From: Shewanella abyssi
GTDB lineage: Bacteria; Pseudomonadota; Gammaproteobacteria; Enterobacterales; Shewanellaceae
Assembly: GCF_023284025.1 (NCBI RefSeq)
Contig: NZ_JAKIKR010000001.1
Location: 62,001-126,000, forward strand
Reading direction: 5' to 3'
Length of the DNA: 64,000 bases
A model generated the notes under the pieces. That model saw only the letters and a list, made by a program, of their open reading frames with translations. It had not been told where the DNA came from and searched no databases. The position numbers and the translations under genes were made by a program. Positions 1 to 9,136 of the stretch are shown piece after piece. The stretch's first letter is position 1. The number at the start of each line of letters is the position of its first letter.

Positions 1-70
1 TAGCCATGTATTTTCAAAAACACTGTTGGAACATAATCGAGCAGTGAACAAATATCAGAGAAATCGATGA
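1..70 (+). CDS. mltG: MltG endolytic murein transglycosylase, C-terminal end (partial)
   Basis: Reading frame 2 is open from the left edge to a TGA at 68-70. It encodes a tail containing [14 protein letters not shown], which resembles the conserved C-terminal HVF-x-x-x-L-x-x-HN motif of MltG (YceG). MltG is an inner-membrane lytic transglycosylase thought to end growing glycan strands. Its stop overlaps the tmk start as ATGA, as expected in the common mltG-tmk-holB operon. Only about 22 residues are visible, so the call rests on this tail and the gene order. Confidence 0.75.
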   Translation, partial: SHVFSKTLLEHNRAVNKYQRNR

Positions 71-711
71 ATACAGAATCAACCGTGGCTAATAACGCCA
101 AGTTTGTTGTCATAGAAGGACTTGAAGGCGCTGGAAAATCTAGCGCAATCGCATTAGTACGTGATTTTATAGAAAAGCACACCGGCCAAATCCCTGTATG
201 TACCCGCGAGCCTGGTGGTACACCGTTAGCTGAGCAGATGCGTGATTTGGTTAAAATTGCCAACGAATCAGACCCATTATGCGATGAAGCTGAATGTCTC
301 ATTTTTTATGCGGCTAGGGCGCAACTGGTTGCGAATGTGATTAAGCCATCTCTTGCTGAGGGGAAGTGGGTTTTGGGCGATAGACACAACCTTTCATCGC
401 TGGCATATCAAGGGGGAGGTCGCGGCCTAATGCCATTGGTTTCAGCCATTAGTGATGCAACGTTAAAAGGTTTTAAACCAGATTTGACACTCTACTTAGA
501 CATTGACCCTAAGCTTGGATTGGCTCGTGCTGCTAACCGTGGTGAGTTGGACAGGATAGAGCAACAAGAGATCGCCTTCTTTAATCGAACTCGGGCAACG
601 TTTTTATCCTACGCTGACAACGATGATTCTATTATGATCATTGATGCGAGTCAGAGCATGGCCGCAGTGCATAAAGATATCATTGCAGTACTGCAAGATC
701 AGGCCTGGTAG
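67..711 (+). CDS. tmk: Thymidylate kinase
   Basis: Phosphorylates dTMP to dTDP with ATP, an essential cytosolic step in dTTP synthesis. The 214-residue protein has the usual family length. After a short tail comes the P-loop GLEGAGKS (residues about 18-25), then the [16 protein letters not shown] substrate-binding segment (about 96-111) and a C-terminal region like E. coli Tmk. The ATG overlaps the mltG stop by ATGA, and holB starts one base after the tmk stop, so the three genes are translationally coupled. Nothing unusual was seen. Confidence 0.97.
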   Translation: MNTESTVANNAKFVVIEGLEGAGKSSAIALVRDFIEKHTGQIPVCTREPGGTPLAEQMRDLVKIANESDPLCDEAECLIFYAARAQLVANVIKPSLAEGKWVLGDRHNLSSLAYQGGGRGLMPLVSAISDATLKGFKPDLTLYLDIDPKLGLARAANRGELDRIEQQEIAFFNRTRATFLSYADNDDSIMIIDASQSMAAVHKDIIAVLQDQAW

Positions 712-712
712 T

Positions 713-1630
713 ATGCAGCACTTACCGTGGTTGCAGGATGCAAATGATGCGTTTAACACCCAGCTAAACCGTCAACAGGTCGCACATGCTTATCTTATTG
801 GCTTAGATGCAGGTTATGGCGGTGAAACGTTAGCATTGACGCTGGCTAAAGCGTCATTATGCAGCCAAGTAGGTGTTTCTGCTGCCTGTGGTTTTTGTAA
901 AGCATGTCAGCTAGTTGAAGCCAATAGTCATCCTGATTTTTATAAAATTGAAGCTGATGGCGCGCAGATCAAAGTTGATCAGATACGCACGTTATGCCAG
1001 AAACTAACGACAACCGCGCAACAAGGTAGACGACGAGTTGCTGTCATTCTTAATTGTGAACGTCTCAACCAATCCTCTGCAAACGCTTTGCTTAAAACGC
1101 TAGAGGAGCCGGGTAAAGACACGATTCTTTTTCTGCAAGCCAATACGCCGAGTCGGTTAATGGCGACAATTAGCAGTCGCTGCCAAAGGCTCCAAGTTAA
1201 ACTACCTTCAAGACTTGATGTAAAAAGCTGGCTTAGGGATGAGCTTAAAGCGTCTGATGATTACAGCTGGTGTTTACCTGTCGTTGGTGGACCATTAGCG
1301 ATTGTCTCTGCAATTGAAAGTGGCCGCTACCAAAGTCTATTAGACTTCAGAAAAGGTTGGATTCAAAGTTTGTCGTCGGCTCAGCTCTGTGCTAGCTTAC
1401 AAAATGTGAATGAAAAGCAAGTTTCTGACGCAATTAAGGTTTTATACCTAGTTTTGCATCGAAAGCTTGTGAAAGATCAGGCGATGGATCCTTTAATACG
1501 CGCATCAATAGCGGTATTTGCAGCCAAGATCATGCAGCAAGAGATACGCTTATCAGTGATGCCAACGGTAAATACATTGGGGTTGTTTGAAGGCATAATC
1601 AGAGAATACACTCAGTTATTGGACCACTAA
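713..1630 (+). CDS. holB: DNA polymerase III delta-prime subunit
   Basis: Clamp-loader subunit of the replicative polymerase. The start is placed at the ATG at 713, giving MQHLPWLQ; a longer frame runs upstream but lies inside tmk and has no homology. The 305-residue product shows the four-cysteine zinc module (CGFCKAC near residue 62), the segment SSANALLKTLEEPGKDT, which is typical of delta-prime and gamma/tau sensor regions, and an SRCQ motif. The N-terminus lacks a complete Walker A, as in other delta-prime subunits. It sits one base after tmk and six bases before the PilZ gene, so it is an operon member. Confidence 0.95.
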   Translation: MQHLPWLQDANDAFNTQLNRQQVAHAYLIGLDAGYGGETLALTLAKASLCSQVGVSAACGFCKACQLVEANSHPDFYKIEADGAQIKVDQIRTLCQKLTTTAQQGRRRVAVILNCERLNQSSANALLKTLEEPGKDTILFLQANTPSRLMATISSRCQRLQVKLPSRLDVKSWLRDELKASDDYSWCLPVVGGPLAIVSAIESGRYQSLLDFRKGWIQSLSSAQLCASLQNVNEKQVSDAIKVLYLVLHRKLVKDQAMDPLIRASIAVFAAKIMQQEIRLSVMPTVNTLGLFEGIIREYTQLLDH

Positions 1631-1636
1631 AACACT

Positions 1637-1963
1637 ATGACGAAACTTGTTGTCAATTTTGATACCGTGCATCAACTTTATAGGGCCTATATGCCTTTCA
1701 TAAAGCCTGCAGGGTTATTTATTGGCAGTACAGAGAGTTATTTTCTTGGACAATCACTGTCAGTGGCGTATCACCTACCGGGCTCTACTGAAAGAATGCA
1801 GTTTGAGGGCGTTGTAGTTTGGATCAACCCCTTAGGCGCATCAGGCGGGCGCCCAGCGGGTATTGGAGTGAAAATAATCTCTGAACCAGACATCCACAAA
1901 CACCATATTGAAAAGCTACTTTCTGCCCAACTGTCATCTGCAGATTTGACCTGCACTATGTAG
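1637..1963 (+). CDS. pilZ: PilZ-domain protein of the type IV pilus PilZ type
   Basis: This 108-residue protein consists almost wholly of a PilZ domain. It has the AYMPFIKPAGLFIG segment near the start and GASGGRPAGIGV near residue 68-79. It lacks the RxxxR arginine motif that binds cyclic di-GMP. This matches the founding Pseudomonas PilZ, which is needed for type IV pilus assembly, does not bind the nucleotide, and is also encoded next to holB. It follows holB by six bases. The role in pilus biogenesis is inferred from family and context. Confidence 0.85.
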   Translation: MTKLVVNFDTVHQLYRAYMPFIKPAGLFIGSTESYFLGQSLSVAYHLPGSTERMQFEGVVVWINPLGASGGRPAGIGVKIISEPDIHKHHIEKLLSAQLSSADLTCTM

Positions 1964-2004
1964 CTCGGTAGACTTGCTCTCCTTTTATCTCGTTGGACTC
2001 TCCA

Positions 2005-2793
2005 GTGCTTATCGATTCACATTGTCATCTAGACCGCCTCAAAACTGCCCCCGATCAAGATGCTTTAACCAACATTATTAATGCAGCTAAAGCGCGTGAT
2101 ATTGCATACTTCTTGTGTGTGAATGTTAGGCAGCAGGGTTTTATTGAAATGAAGCAGAAAATGGCTTCGTTTGATGAGGTTTTTCTATCTGCAGGTGTTC
2201 ATCCACTCGATGTACAAGACGGATTAAATGTCGAAGAGATAGAACGGTTCGCCCGCGATGAAAAAGTGGTAGCGATCGGGGAGACGGGATTAGACTATTT
2301 CTATGCTAACGAGACAAAAGCGTTACAACAATCTTGTTTTGAACAACAGATAGATCTTGCCGTTAAGGTTAATAAACCACTGATTATTCATACTCGTGAT
2401 GCAAGAGAAGATACCATCGATTTTCTCAAGCGCGGCAACGCCGATTCCGTTGGTGGCGTATTGCACTGCTTTACGGAAAATTGGGAGATGGCCAAAGCGG
2501 CAATTGATATGGGTTTTTACATTTCGGTGTCAGGTATTGTCACTTTTAAGAATGCCGCTGAACTGCGCAGCGTCATTAGAAAAGTGCCGAAAGATAGATT
2601 ACTCGTAGAGACCGATTCTCCTTATTTAGCCCCGGTACCCCATCGAGGCCAAGAGAATCAACCTGCTTTTGTGCGTGATGTGGCAGAGTTTGTTGCTGAG
2701 TTAAGAGGGGAGAAATATGCTGATATTGCTGATTACACAACAGAAAACTTCTTCAACTTATTTAAAGATGCCGCACGCATCGCCGGCAGATAA
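2005..2793 (+). CDS. ycfH: TatD-family metal-dependent hydrolase (YcfH type)
   Basis: Predicted metal-dependent deoxyribonuclease of the TatD TIM-barrel family. Visible metal-ligand and family motifs are DSHCHLD at the N-terminus, GETGLDYFY, IIHTRDA, LHCFTENW and VETDSPYLAPVPHRG. I chose the GTG at 2005, because it gives the usual VLIDSHCHLD start and has a weak GGA eight bases upstream. A TTG at 1993 would add four residues and has no better ribosome-binding site. It is the last gene of the tmk operon, after a 41-base gap. The family is clear; the in vivo substrate is not. Confidence 0.92.
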   Translation: MLIDSHCHLDRLKTAPDQDALTNIINAAKARDIAYFLCVNVRQQGFIEMKQKMASFDEVFLSAGVHPLDVQDGLNVEEIERFARDEKVVAIGETGLDYFYANETKALQQSCFEQQIDLAVKVNKPLIIHTRDAREDTIDFLKRGNADSVGGVLHCFTENWEMAKAAIDMGFYISVSGIVTFKNAAELRSVIRKVPKDRLLVETDSPYLAPVPHRGQENQPAFVRDVAEFVAELRGEKYADIADYTTENFFNLFKDAARIAGR

Positions 2794-2840
2794 TCATATT
2801 CACCATCCTTTCTAGATGATTTTAAACGACAAATTTTAGA

Positions 2841-2879
2841 CAAAAAGAGACCCAAAACTATTCCAATTGTTCTGGGTCT
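2841..2879 (-). terminator. Rho-independent terminator, - strand
   Basis: Inverted repeat AGACCC...GGGTCT with about ten pairs at 2848-2879, read on the - strand and followed there by a run of five T (A at 2842-2846). It would end transcription coming from rsmF, or from a separate small RNA upstream of it. There is no T-run on the + side, so it does not serve tatD. Confidence 0.75.
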
Positions 2880-2990
2880 AGGGGAATGGCTCTCAAGGAG
2901 CCGTGCGCTACTGTTGATAACCGTTAGGTTAAAATCTGCTATTTACTCAAACTCAGTAAAAACTAATGTATTAGAGTGTAGTAGAGCATT
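2841..2990 (-). ncRNA. Candidate structured small RNA or long rsmF 3' UTR
   Basis: Read on the - strand, the 160 bases between rsmF and the terminator hold three successive short hairpins: TTTACT/AGTAAA at 2942-2960, AACC/GGTT near 2924-2935, and a perfect GGCTC-CTTGA-GAGCC at 2888-2902. The terminator stem follows. There is no reading frame of note. The right boundary is arbitrary and no strong promoter was found, so it could equally be the rsmF trailer. Confidence 0.3.
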
Positions 2991-3043
2991 TGTATTTAGG
3001 CCTATTTTTTTGATGACACCCTCAGTCTATATGTAACTAAAAA

Positions 3044-4468
3044 TTACAAAGCAGGGTAGCGTGCAATTTTGTCTTTTACTAAGTCTCTGGGAAGGTTGTT
3101 TTTTAGCTTATTGCCAAGGTGTTTAACGACACCTAATGAACATCCTGCATAACTGACAATCGTTTCGCCTTGTGGCGTCGTTTTTTCAGTTAACGGGATA
3201 TCACGACCCATCAGAAACGTTTGTGCCTCTTCATCTGTTAAGGTAACGCTTACCGGTGTCTTTAATGCTGATATTGCTTCGTGCTTAACTTTAAAACCCT
3301 TTTTTAATATATCGGCCAGTTTGATACCGATGCGTTGAAAACGCATTTTGCCGATAAGCGCTTTAAACGGTAGCGGGAAAAGCCATATTTCAGCATCACG
3401 CACATAAATATCACCGCCATTAGCCAGAGTCACATTGAACGAGGTCTGAAGGTATTCGGCTAGCGGTGCTAGCTGTTTTGTTGAGGCTTTCTCAAATGGG
3501 AAGTTTTTTTGCTTTCTAGGCTCCGGCAATAAACGTTCTACACTGGATATCTTTTTTATCTTAGCGACAAAAAAACCCTCGCTATCGTAAATTTGCGGCC
3601 ATACATGTAAGAAACCTTCTGCAGTACAAGCTTTTTCTGCACCTGGAAATAGTGATGACAAATTAACAAACTCAACCGCGTCGGGATAACGTTCCTTCAA
3701 ATAGGCGCATACCTCTTGATTCTCTTTTCGACTTAAAGCACAGGTAGAATAGACTAATTCACCTCCGGTTTTAAGCGATTGAAATGCGGAGTCGATTAAC
3801 TCTTTTTGGGTGTTTACTATCCCTTTAACATCGTTGTTATCCCAATTTTTTAATGCATCGGGATCCTTTCTAATGGTGCCTTCACCGCTACATGGCGCAT
3901 CAAGTAATATTGAATCAAACACTTCAAACATATACTCGCCAAACACACGAGCGTCAAAATGGGTCAATGCACAGTTGGAAACGCCCATTCGAGCTATATT
4001 GGCATGCAACACTTTCACTCGACTAGCAGAGTACTCGTTGGCAACAAGTAACCCCTTGTTGTTCATCAGTGCTGCAATTTGAGTGGTTTTTGACCCTGGG
4101 GCTGCGGCCATGTCTAGCACATGTTGTTGGGCGCTGTTTTCGCCTTGAGTTATGAGTGCAGTCGGTGGCAGCATTGAGCTCGCTTCTTGAATATAAAAAA
4201 GCCCTTGCAGGTGCTCTATGGTATTGCCGAGCTGAATGTCATGGCCAAGCTCAATCCAATAGCCGTGCTCACACCAAGGGATCTCGGTAAAACTCCAGCC
4301 TTTTGGGGTCATCAATGCGATGAAATCCTCTGCTGATATCTTTAGCGTATTGATACGTATAGAGGGGCGCAGTGGCTTGTTGCTAAAACGGATAAAGTCT
4401 TCCATGGTGAGGTGAGATGGAAGATCTTGTTCGATGCTACTGATAAAATTCTGATTTAAATGAGCCAT
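3044..4468 (-). CDS. rsmF: 16S rRNA (cytosine-1407-C5)-methyltransferase
   Basis: Methylates C1407 of 16S rRNA using SAM. The 474-residue protein has the RsmF layout: an N-terminal RNA-binding part, a Rossmann methyltransferase core, and C-terminal PUA-like domains. Visible motifs are the SAM-binding LDMAAAPGSKTTQ (about residue 119), the motif IV LLDAPCSGEGTIRKDP, and the catalytic-cysteine segment VYSTCALSRKENQEVC. The ATG start gives MAHLNQNF. It is divergent from the SpmAB-like gene. In E. coli rsmF also neighbours letB (yebT); here one gene intervenes. Confidence 0.95.
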   Translation of the reverse strand: MAHLNQNFISSIEQDLPSHLTMEDFIRFSNKPLRPSIRINTLKISAEDFIALMTPKGWSFTEIPWCEHGYWIELGHDIQLGNTIEHLQGLFYIQEASSMLPPTALITQGENSAQQHVLDMAAAPGSKTTQIAALMNNKGLLVANEYSASRVKVLHANIARMGVSNCALTHFDARVFGEYMFEVFDSILLDAPCSGEGTIRKDPDALKNWDNNDVKGIVNTQKELIDSAFQSLKTGGELVYSTCALSRKENQEVCAYLKERYPDAVEFVNLSSLFPGAEKACTAEGFLHVWPQIYDSEGFFVAKIKKISSVERLLPEPRKQKNFPFEKASTKQLAPLAEYLQTSFNVTLANGGDIYVRDAEIWLFPLPFKALIGKMRFQRIGIKLADILKKGFKVKHEAISALKTPVSVTLTDEEAQTFLMGRDIPLTEKTTPQGETIVSYAGCSLGVVKHLGNKLKNNLPRDLVKDKIARYPAL

Positions 4469-4580
4469 ATGCTTGAGATAATGCGATAAAGTATTCAGAT
4501 TATAACCCTAAACAACGATATAGTGGCAGCATATGTATTGAACTGTGTAGCGTTGTACGGGATCTGGAGAGGAAGCCTAG

Positions 4581-5807
4581 GTGTTAAATAAGATTTGGTT
4601 TGGCTTTTTTGCCATAGCTTTGGGCGCGATATTTATCCAGTTGTTGACTGGAAATATTGCTGTACTTAGCCACAGTGTCGAGGCCATTTTTTCAAGTGCA
4701 AAACTAGCTGCAGAGATTGCTTTAGGCCTAATCGGCGTGCTTTGTCTTTGGATGGGGTTAATGAGAGTGGGAGAAAAAGCGGGCGTGGTGGCTTTTTTCT
4801 CTCGTGCTTTTGAGCCATTGTTATCTAGATTGATGCCAGAAGTACCGCGTGGGCATCCAGCTTATGGCAGTGTCACCATGAACTTAACGGCAAACATGCT
4901 CGGGCTCGATAATGCCGCAACACCGTTGGGGTTAAAAGCAATGCAAGACTTGCAGACGTTAAACCCAGTCAAGCATACCGCCACCAACGCACAAATATTG
5001 TTTTTAGTGCTCAATACTTCATCTATAACACTCGTGCCTGTAACGGTCTTTTTATATCGTGCCCAGCAGGGGGCGGCTGCTCCCGCGGATATATTTTTAC
5101 CCATTTTACTCGCGACGAGTGCCTCGACTTTAGCAGGGGTGTTGGCGGTCGCCATGGTGCAGCGTTTATCGATTATCAATACCGTTGTTATCGCTTATGC
5201 CGCGGGTATTTTAGCAACATTAACGGCGTTAATATTCTATTTGTCGACACTGACGGTAACGGCTATCGGCAACGTCAGCACCGCAATGGGCAACGGTATT
5301 TTACTGTTACTCATTTTTAGTTTTGTGTTGGTAGCGGGCCTTCGGAAAGTTGCGGTATATGATGAATTCATTGAAGGCGCTAAAGAGGGCTTTTCTCAGT
5401 CAATAAAGCTTATTCCCTATCTACTCGCTATGTTACTTGCTATCGCATTGCTACGAGCTTCTGGTGCATTAGATTACGCCTTAAATCTCTTGGCTGGGGT
5501 TGTTACCTTTGCTGGCGGCGACACCCGTTTTGTTGATGCAATGCCAACGGCGATAATGAAACCATTTAGTGGCTCAGGGGCGAGGGCGATGATGCTAGAG
5601 ACTATGCAGCATTATGGCGTCGATTCTTTTGCTGGGCGACTCGCAGCTATTTTGCAGGGAAGTACAGAGACAACATTCTATGTGTTGGCTGTCTACTTTG
5701 GCGCCGTTGGCATACGTAATGGCAGGCACGCTTTAACATGTGGTCTATTCGCTGATCTCGCTGGGATTTTGGCGGCTATTATTGTCTGTTACCAATTTTA
5801 TGGCTAA
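4581..5807 (+). CDS. Fused SpmA/SpmB-like nucleoside-recognition (Gate) domain membrane protein
   Basis: A 408-residue polytopic inner-membrane protein with two halves. Residues about 1-210 resemble SpmA (MNLTANMLGLDNAATPLG, NTSSITLVP). Residues about 235-408 resemble SpmB (FIEGAKEGF, PTAIMKPFSGSGARAMM, ILQGSTETTFYVLAVYFG). In Bacillus the two are separate genes acting in spore core dehydration. Homologues occur in many non-sporulating bacteria, where the substrate is unknown. Start is GTG at 4581 with a GGAAG-like site just upstream. It is a single gene with its own terminator, placed between rsmF and letB. A transport role is likely but the substrate cannot be named. Confidence 0.88.
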   Translation: MLNKIWFGFFAIALGAIFIQLLTGNIAVLSHSVEAIFSSAKLAAEIALGLIGVLCLWMGLMRVGEKAGVVAFFSRAFEPLLSRLMPEVPRGHPAYGSVTMNLTANMLGLDNAATPLGLKAMQDLQTLNPVKHTATNAQILFLVLNTSSITLVPVTVFLYRAQQGAAAPADIFLPILLATSASTLAGVLAVAMVQRLSIINTVVIAYAAGILATLTALIFYLSTLTVTAIGNVSTAMGNGILLLLIFSFVLVAGLRKVAVYDEFIEGAKEGFSQSIKLIPYLLAMLLAIALLRASGALDYALNLLAGVVTFAGGDTRFVDAMPTAIMKPFSGSGARAMMLETMQHYGVDSFAGRLAAILQGSTETTFYVLAVYFGAVGIRNGRHALTCGLFADLAGILAAIIVCYQFYG

Positions 5808-5828
5808 CTGGATTACTAATGATAAAAT

Positions 5829-5863
5829 AAAAAGACGATGTTAAAGAGCATCGTCTTTTTTAT
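5829..5863. terminator. Bidirectional terminator between the SpmAB-like gene and letB
   Basis: Perfect stem AAGACGATG / CATCGTCTT with an eight-base loop, with A-run before and T-run after, so it works in both directions. It separates the convergent SpmAB-like gene and letB. Confidence 0.9.
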
Positions 5864-5889
5864 TTAAGCAGCACTCTGTGCTTCTGACT

Positions 5890-8514
5890 CTATTTAGCTG
5901 TTTGTCTAGGAGCCCACTCAAGCCAAAGCGGATCGAGTGTAGCGCTAAGAGAGAAGCGATCGTTCGATTCAATCATGTTGCCTGTAGTGGTCATGTCTTT
6001 AGTCGCTAAGCCTATGCCTCCGGCCAGAATTGCCTCTAAAGACCCCGTCTCAATCTGTGCGCCAGAGAAAAGGCCGATATCGACTTTCACCCCAGATAGA
6101 TCCCAGAACACACTGGTTTTATTGATAAGGTGGCGATATGAATTCTCAATATGAGCTGTCATCTCAACGCCTGTACCATCTTCTATCAGTCTGTAATTAT
6201 CAATTTGGCCAACCTTAACACCCCGGAAGAAAATCGCGGTGCCCCTATTGATTGAGCCCAGACTGCTATTGGTGATAACGAAGGTTAATGCGTTATCAAT
6301 ATTGTGAAACGGTTTCTCAATTAAACCGACAAACTCTGATGATGTTTGTGCACTAACGCCTGGGAATACCGAAATGTAGGGCCCTGTAATGATAGTTTCT
6401 GGCGCCTCTATACCGGCTAACGACACTTTTACATCGACGATAGAGAAGATTGCATCTTGCTGACTAAAGTTAGCGGCATAATCACCGTACAGGTAAGCAT
6501 CAACGATTAATTCAGATAGATCTTTACTCAGTACAACAGAGCGGACTTCACCGACTTTGTGACCTAAATATCGAATGGGTGCTTTCTTCGCTAATTTAAC
6601 GGTGGCGGGGAAGGTTAGTGCGATTGCTGTTGATTGGCTCAAGGCGAGAAACTTAGAATCGTATAGGTGTTTGTCGCTACCCGCCACAGGACTTTCAAGC
6701 AGGCCTAATGTGATCCCCCCCTTAATAGCACCAAGAAGTGGTGATACTTCCACTTCGACCCCGCTTAGGCTAGCGTTTATTGATAGTGCGCTATTACGCC
6801 AAAATACGGTTTTGTCGGTGAGTAAACTGGCAAATGATTTTTGAATGCTGATATCGATGAGGAAATTATTCTCTCTGCGCTGCCATTCAACCTGTTCTAC
6901 TTGGCCAATCTGCATTTTTTTATAATATACAGGTGAACCTTTAGCAACATCCGCCCCATCTTGGCTGGTTAGCTGCTTGTTAATTAGTCTCTTACGATTA
7001 AAGTAGCTTTCAGCGTCGCTATTGTTGGCAAACACATTGAGTGAAGCTCCGTTAACGATTCGTTGACCATTGCTACTTCTGACTAAGCTTAATGCTCCAA
7101 GGGCAAAGGTATTTAAATCTCGGGTTGTAACGGCAATTCCTTCAATATCAGCCTTAACAGAGAGTACCGATTCAGCGATAAAGTAACTGCCTTTAGTGAT
7201 CAATGAGCTAAAATCGGCATCGACTTCAATATCGTATTCCACTTCGGTTAACGAAGCATTTAACTGGCTTGATAATACAGTACCGATTGTTATCTGTTTA
7301 AATCGCAATTCCGCACCGGCAGAAATGCCTGGATTGGTATCGGAATGTAACGTTAACGCCAGTTTTTGGCTGTTTAAAGGCTCTGGTCGTTCTGTTAATA
7401 GTGAGTATTGCAGCTGTGGTTCGCCGGAACCTGGGGCAAAGTTAATCACGCTGCCAGTTAATAATCTTTCAGGGTGGTTTATGCCACTGAGAGAAATATC
7501 AGCGCCTTCAAGCCAAAATGTTGAACTGCCAGCGAGTAGCTCACTATATTGACTGTCAATTTTAGCCACTAAATTAACGCCGTCATCGGTTAGTGTTTTG
7601 CTAGTGACATGACCAATTTCAATGCCTCTAAACATAATAGCGGTGTGTTTCGACACTGATTCAGAGCCCGTTGCAGTTAGCATGAACTCGATACCACCGA
7701 ATGCTTGTTCTTCACTTTCGTACAAAGAGAACTCATGCTGATTCTGGGCTATGTCCGAACTTTCGCTAGAACTGAAGCTGATCCCGCCGGCTAAAATAGA
7801 GGCTAGGCTTTCACTGCGCACTTCGATTCCAGATAACGAGGCATCGATGCTGATCCCTGATACATTCCAAAATTGAGAATCGACTTTGACCAACTTAGCA
7901 TATTGTTGCTGAACAAAAGCCGTGACAATGATTTTTTTAGTGCCGTCCAAGCGATATCCAACGACTTGCCCTACGGGTATTTGACGATAAAAAAGAGGCG
8001 AGCCGACATCTAAAGAACCCAATCTATCGGAAGTGATGTTGACAGTAAGGCCCTCATTGCCTGGCGTAATGACGGGGGCGGTAATTTCAGCTTCATAAAA
8101 TGAACGTGACTCGCCTTCGCCTGGCAACATTCCAATGTAGTTACCTGAAAATAGCGTATCTAGACCTTCAATGCCGGTGATAGATGCCTTTGGTTTCACT
8201 AACCAAAATTTAGTGCCCTGAGTAATAAACGGCGCAGAGCGATAGTCCATTAATACATCGACATTTACACCTTGAAGTAGATCATCAATACTAATATCGA
8301 CAACTTTACCGACAGTAAGGCCTTGGTATTTAACTAAGGTTTTTCCTATGTCTATCCCCGTAGCGCTTGGGAAATGAATTCTGACCTCAACCCCCGATTC
8401 GCGAATGCTTTTAACGCCGAGCCAAGCACCCAACGCAAGCGCAATAATTGGCAATAGCCAAATAGGAGAGAAGAGTTTTTTCTTTACGACTTTAGGTGTT
8501 TGTACTTGAGTCAT
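5890..8514 (-). CDS. letB: LetB (YebT) seven-MCE-domain lipid transport protein
   Basis: Single-pass inner-membrane protein whose MCE domains stack into a hollow tube across the periplasm for lipid movement. The 874-residue product starts at the ATG at 8514 (MTQVQTPKV) with GGA nine bases upstream; a longer frame exists but overlaps letA further. A transmembrane segment at about residues 18-37 is followed by seven MCE repeats. Each is recognisable by a phrase like F/YRG-x-x-VG-x-V (KYQGLTVGKV, YRQIPVGQV, FRGIEIGHV, FKQITIGTV, YKKMQIGQV, YLGHKVGEV, FRGVKVGQI). Seven repeats and this length match E. coli LetB. It overlaps the upstream letA half by 23 bases. Confidence 0.95.
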   Translation of the reverse strand: MTQVQTPKVVKKKLFSPIWLLPIIALALGAWLGVKSIRESGVEVRIHFPSATGIDIGKTLVKYQGLTVGKVVDISIDDLLQGVNVDVLMDYRSAPFITQGTKFWLVKPKASITGIEGLDTLFSGNYIGMLPGEGESRSFYEAEITAPVITPGNEGLTVNITSDRLGSLDVGSPLFYRQIPVGQVVGYRLDGTKKIIVTAFVQQQYAKLVKVDSQFWNVSGISIDASLSGIEVRSESLASILAGGISFSSSESSDIAQNQHEFSLYESEEQAFGGIEFMLTATGSESVSKHTAIMFRGIEIGHVTSKTLTDDGVNLVAKIDSQYSELLAGSSTFWLEGADISLSGINHPERLLTGSVINFAPGSGEPQLQYSLLTERPEPLNSQKLALTLHSDTNPGISAGAELRFKQITIGTVLSSQLNASLTEVEYDIEVDADFSSLITKGSYFIAESVLSVKADIEGIAVTTRDLNTFALGALSLVRSSNGQRIVNGASLNVFANNSDAESYFNRKRLINKQLTSQDGADVAKGSPVYYKKMQIGQVEQVEWQRRENNFLIDISIQKSFASLLTDKTVFWRNSALSINASLSGVEVEVSPLLGAIKGGITLGLLESPVAGSDKHLYDSKFLALSQSTAIALTFPATVKLAKKAPIRYLGHKVGEVRSVVLSKDLSELIVDAYLYGDYAANFSQQDAIFSIVDVKVSLAGIEAPETIITGPYISVFPGVSAQTSSEFVGLIEKPFHNIDNALTFVITNSSLGSINRGTAIFFRGVKVGQIDNYRLIEDGTGVEMTAHIENSYRHLINKTSVFWDLSGVKVDIGLFSGAQIETGSLEAILAGGIGLATKDMTTTGNMIESNDRFSLSATLDPLWLEWAPRQTAK

Positions 8515-9136
8515 TTTTAGATTCCAGTCGGTCCCAGAGTAGACGCGTATCAATAACTTTTGCTGCCAGTTGCGTTAGCAAGATGACTAAGGCAAATGCA
8601 GTTGCCGCTGGTGCGGGCTTTGCGTCTAGCAATTGGCCCATATTGACTACGGCTACGGTTAATGAAATAACAAAAAGGTCTAGCATAGACCAACGACCTA
8701 TCCATTCAATAATATGAAAACCTATCATTAGGTTCTTTTTAGAAATAGGTAATTTAAAGCTTATAGCGGTTAAGTATATGGTAAGCCCAATTATTTTTAA
8801 TAAAGGAACCAAAATACTTGCCGTGAATAATATGATTGCAATAGGGATCATATCGGTTTTTACAAGATGTGCGATGCCTGAAAAAATAGTGTCTTGAGTG
8901 ACTTTCCCTTGATTTGTCAGGGTGGTTATTGGGTAAAGATTTGCCGGTATTAATAAAATGGCTGCAGTAATTAACAAGGCCCAGCTCTTTTGCAGGCTAG
9001 CGTAGTCTCTGATGATGAGTTTGGTGTCGCAGCGACTGCAGCATGCCGATTTTGCACAGGTCACCTTATTGCAGGTTGGACAACACGTCAGCCCCACTTG
9101 TTTACCTAATGTGGAATCGTTTGGGTTACTTTTCAA
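8492..9136 (-). CDS. letA: PqiA/LetA-family membrane protein, second half of a split LetA
   Basis: Inner-membrane partner of LetB. The 214-residue protein has an N-terminal zinc ribbon (CCPTCNKVTC...CCSRCDTKL, residues about 18-40) followed by four predicted membrane segments. That is one PqiA domain. E. coli LetA has two such domains in one chain of about 427 residues, and here they are two genes. Start is TTG at 9136, supported by GGAG five bases upstream on the - strand. The gene overlaps the other half by 11 bases and letB by 23 bases, implying coupled translation. Confidence 0.9.
   Translation of the reverse strand: MKSNPNDSTLGKQVGLTCCPTCNKVTCAKSACCSRCDTKLIIRDYASLQKSWALLITAAILLIPANLYPITTLTNQGKVTQDTIFSGIAHLVKTDMIPIAIILFTASILVPLLKIIGLTIYLTAISFKLPISKKNLMIGFHIIEWIGRWSMLDLFVISLTVAVVNMGQLLDAKPAPAATAFALVILLTQLAAKVIDTRLLWDRLESKNDSSTNT

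Noticed and set aside
9126-9136. Frameshift breaking a single letA gene
   Set aside because: The second half has its own Shine-Dalgarno sequence, start codon and zinc ribbon, and the overlap is a normal coupling geometry. A sequencing error cannot be fully excluded and is listed as a check.
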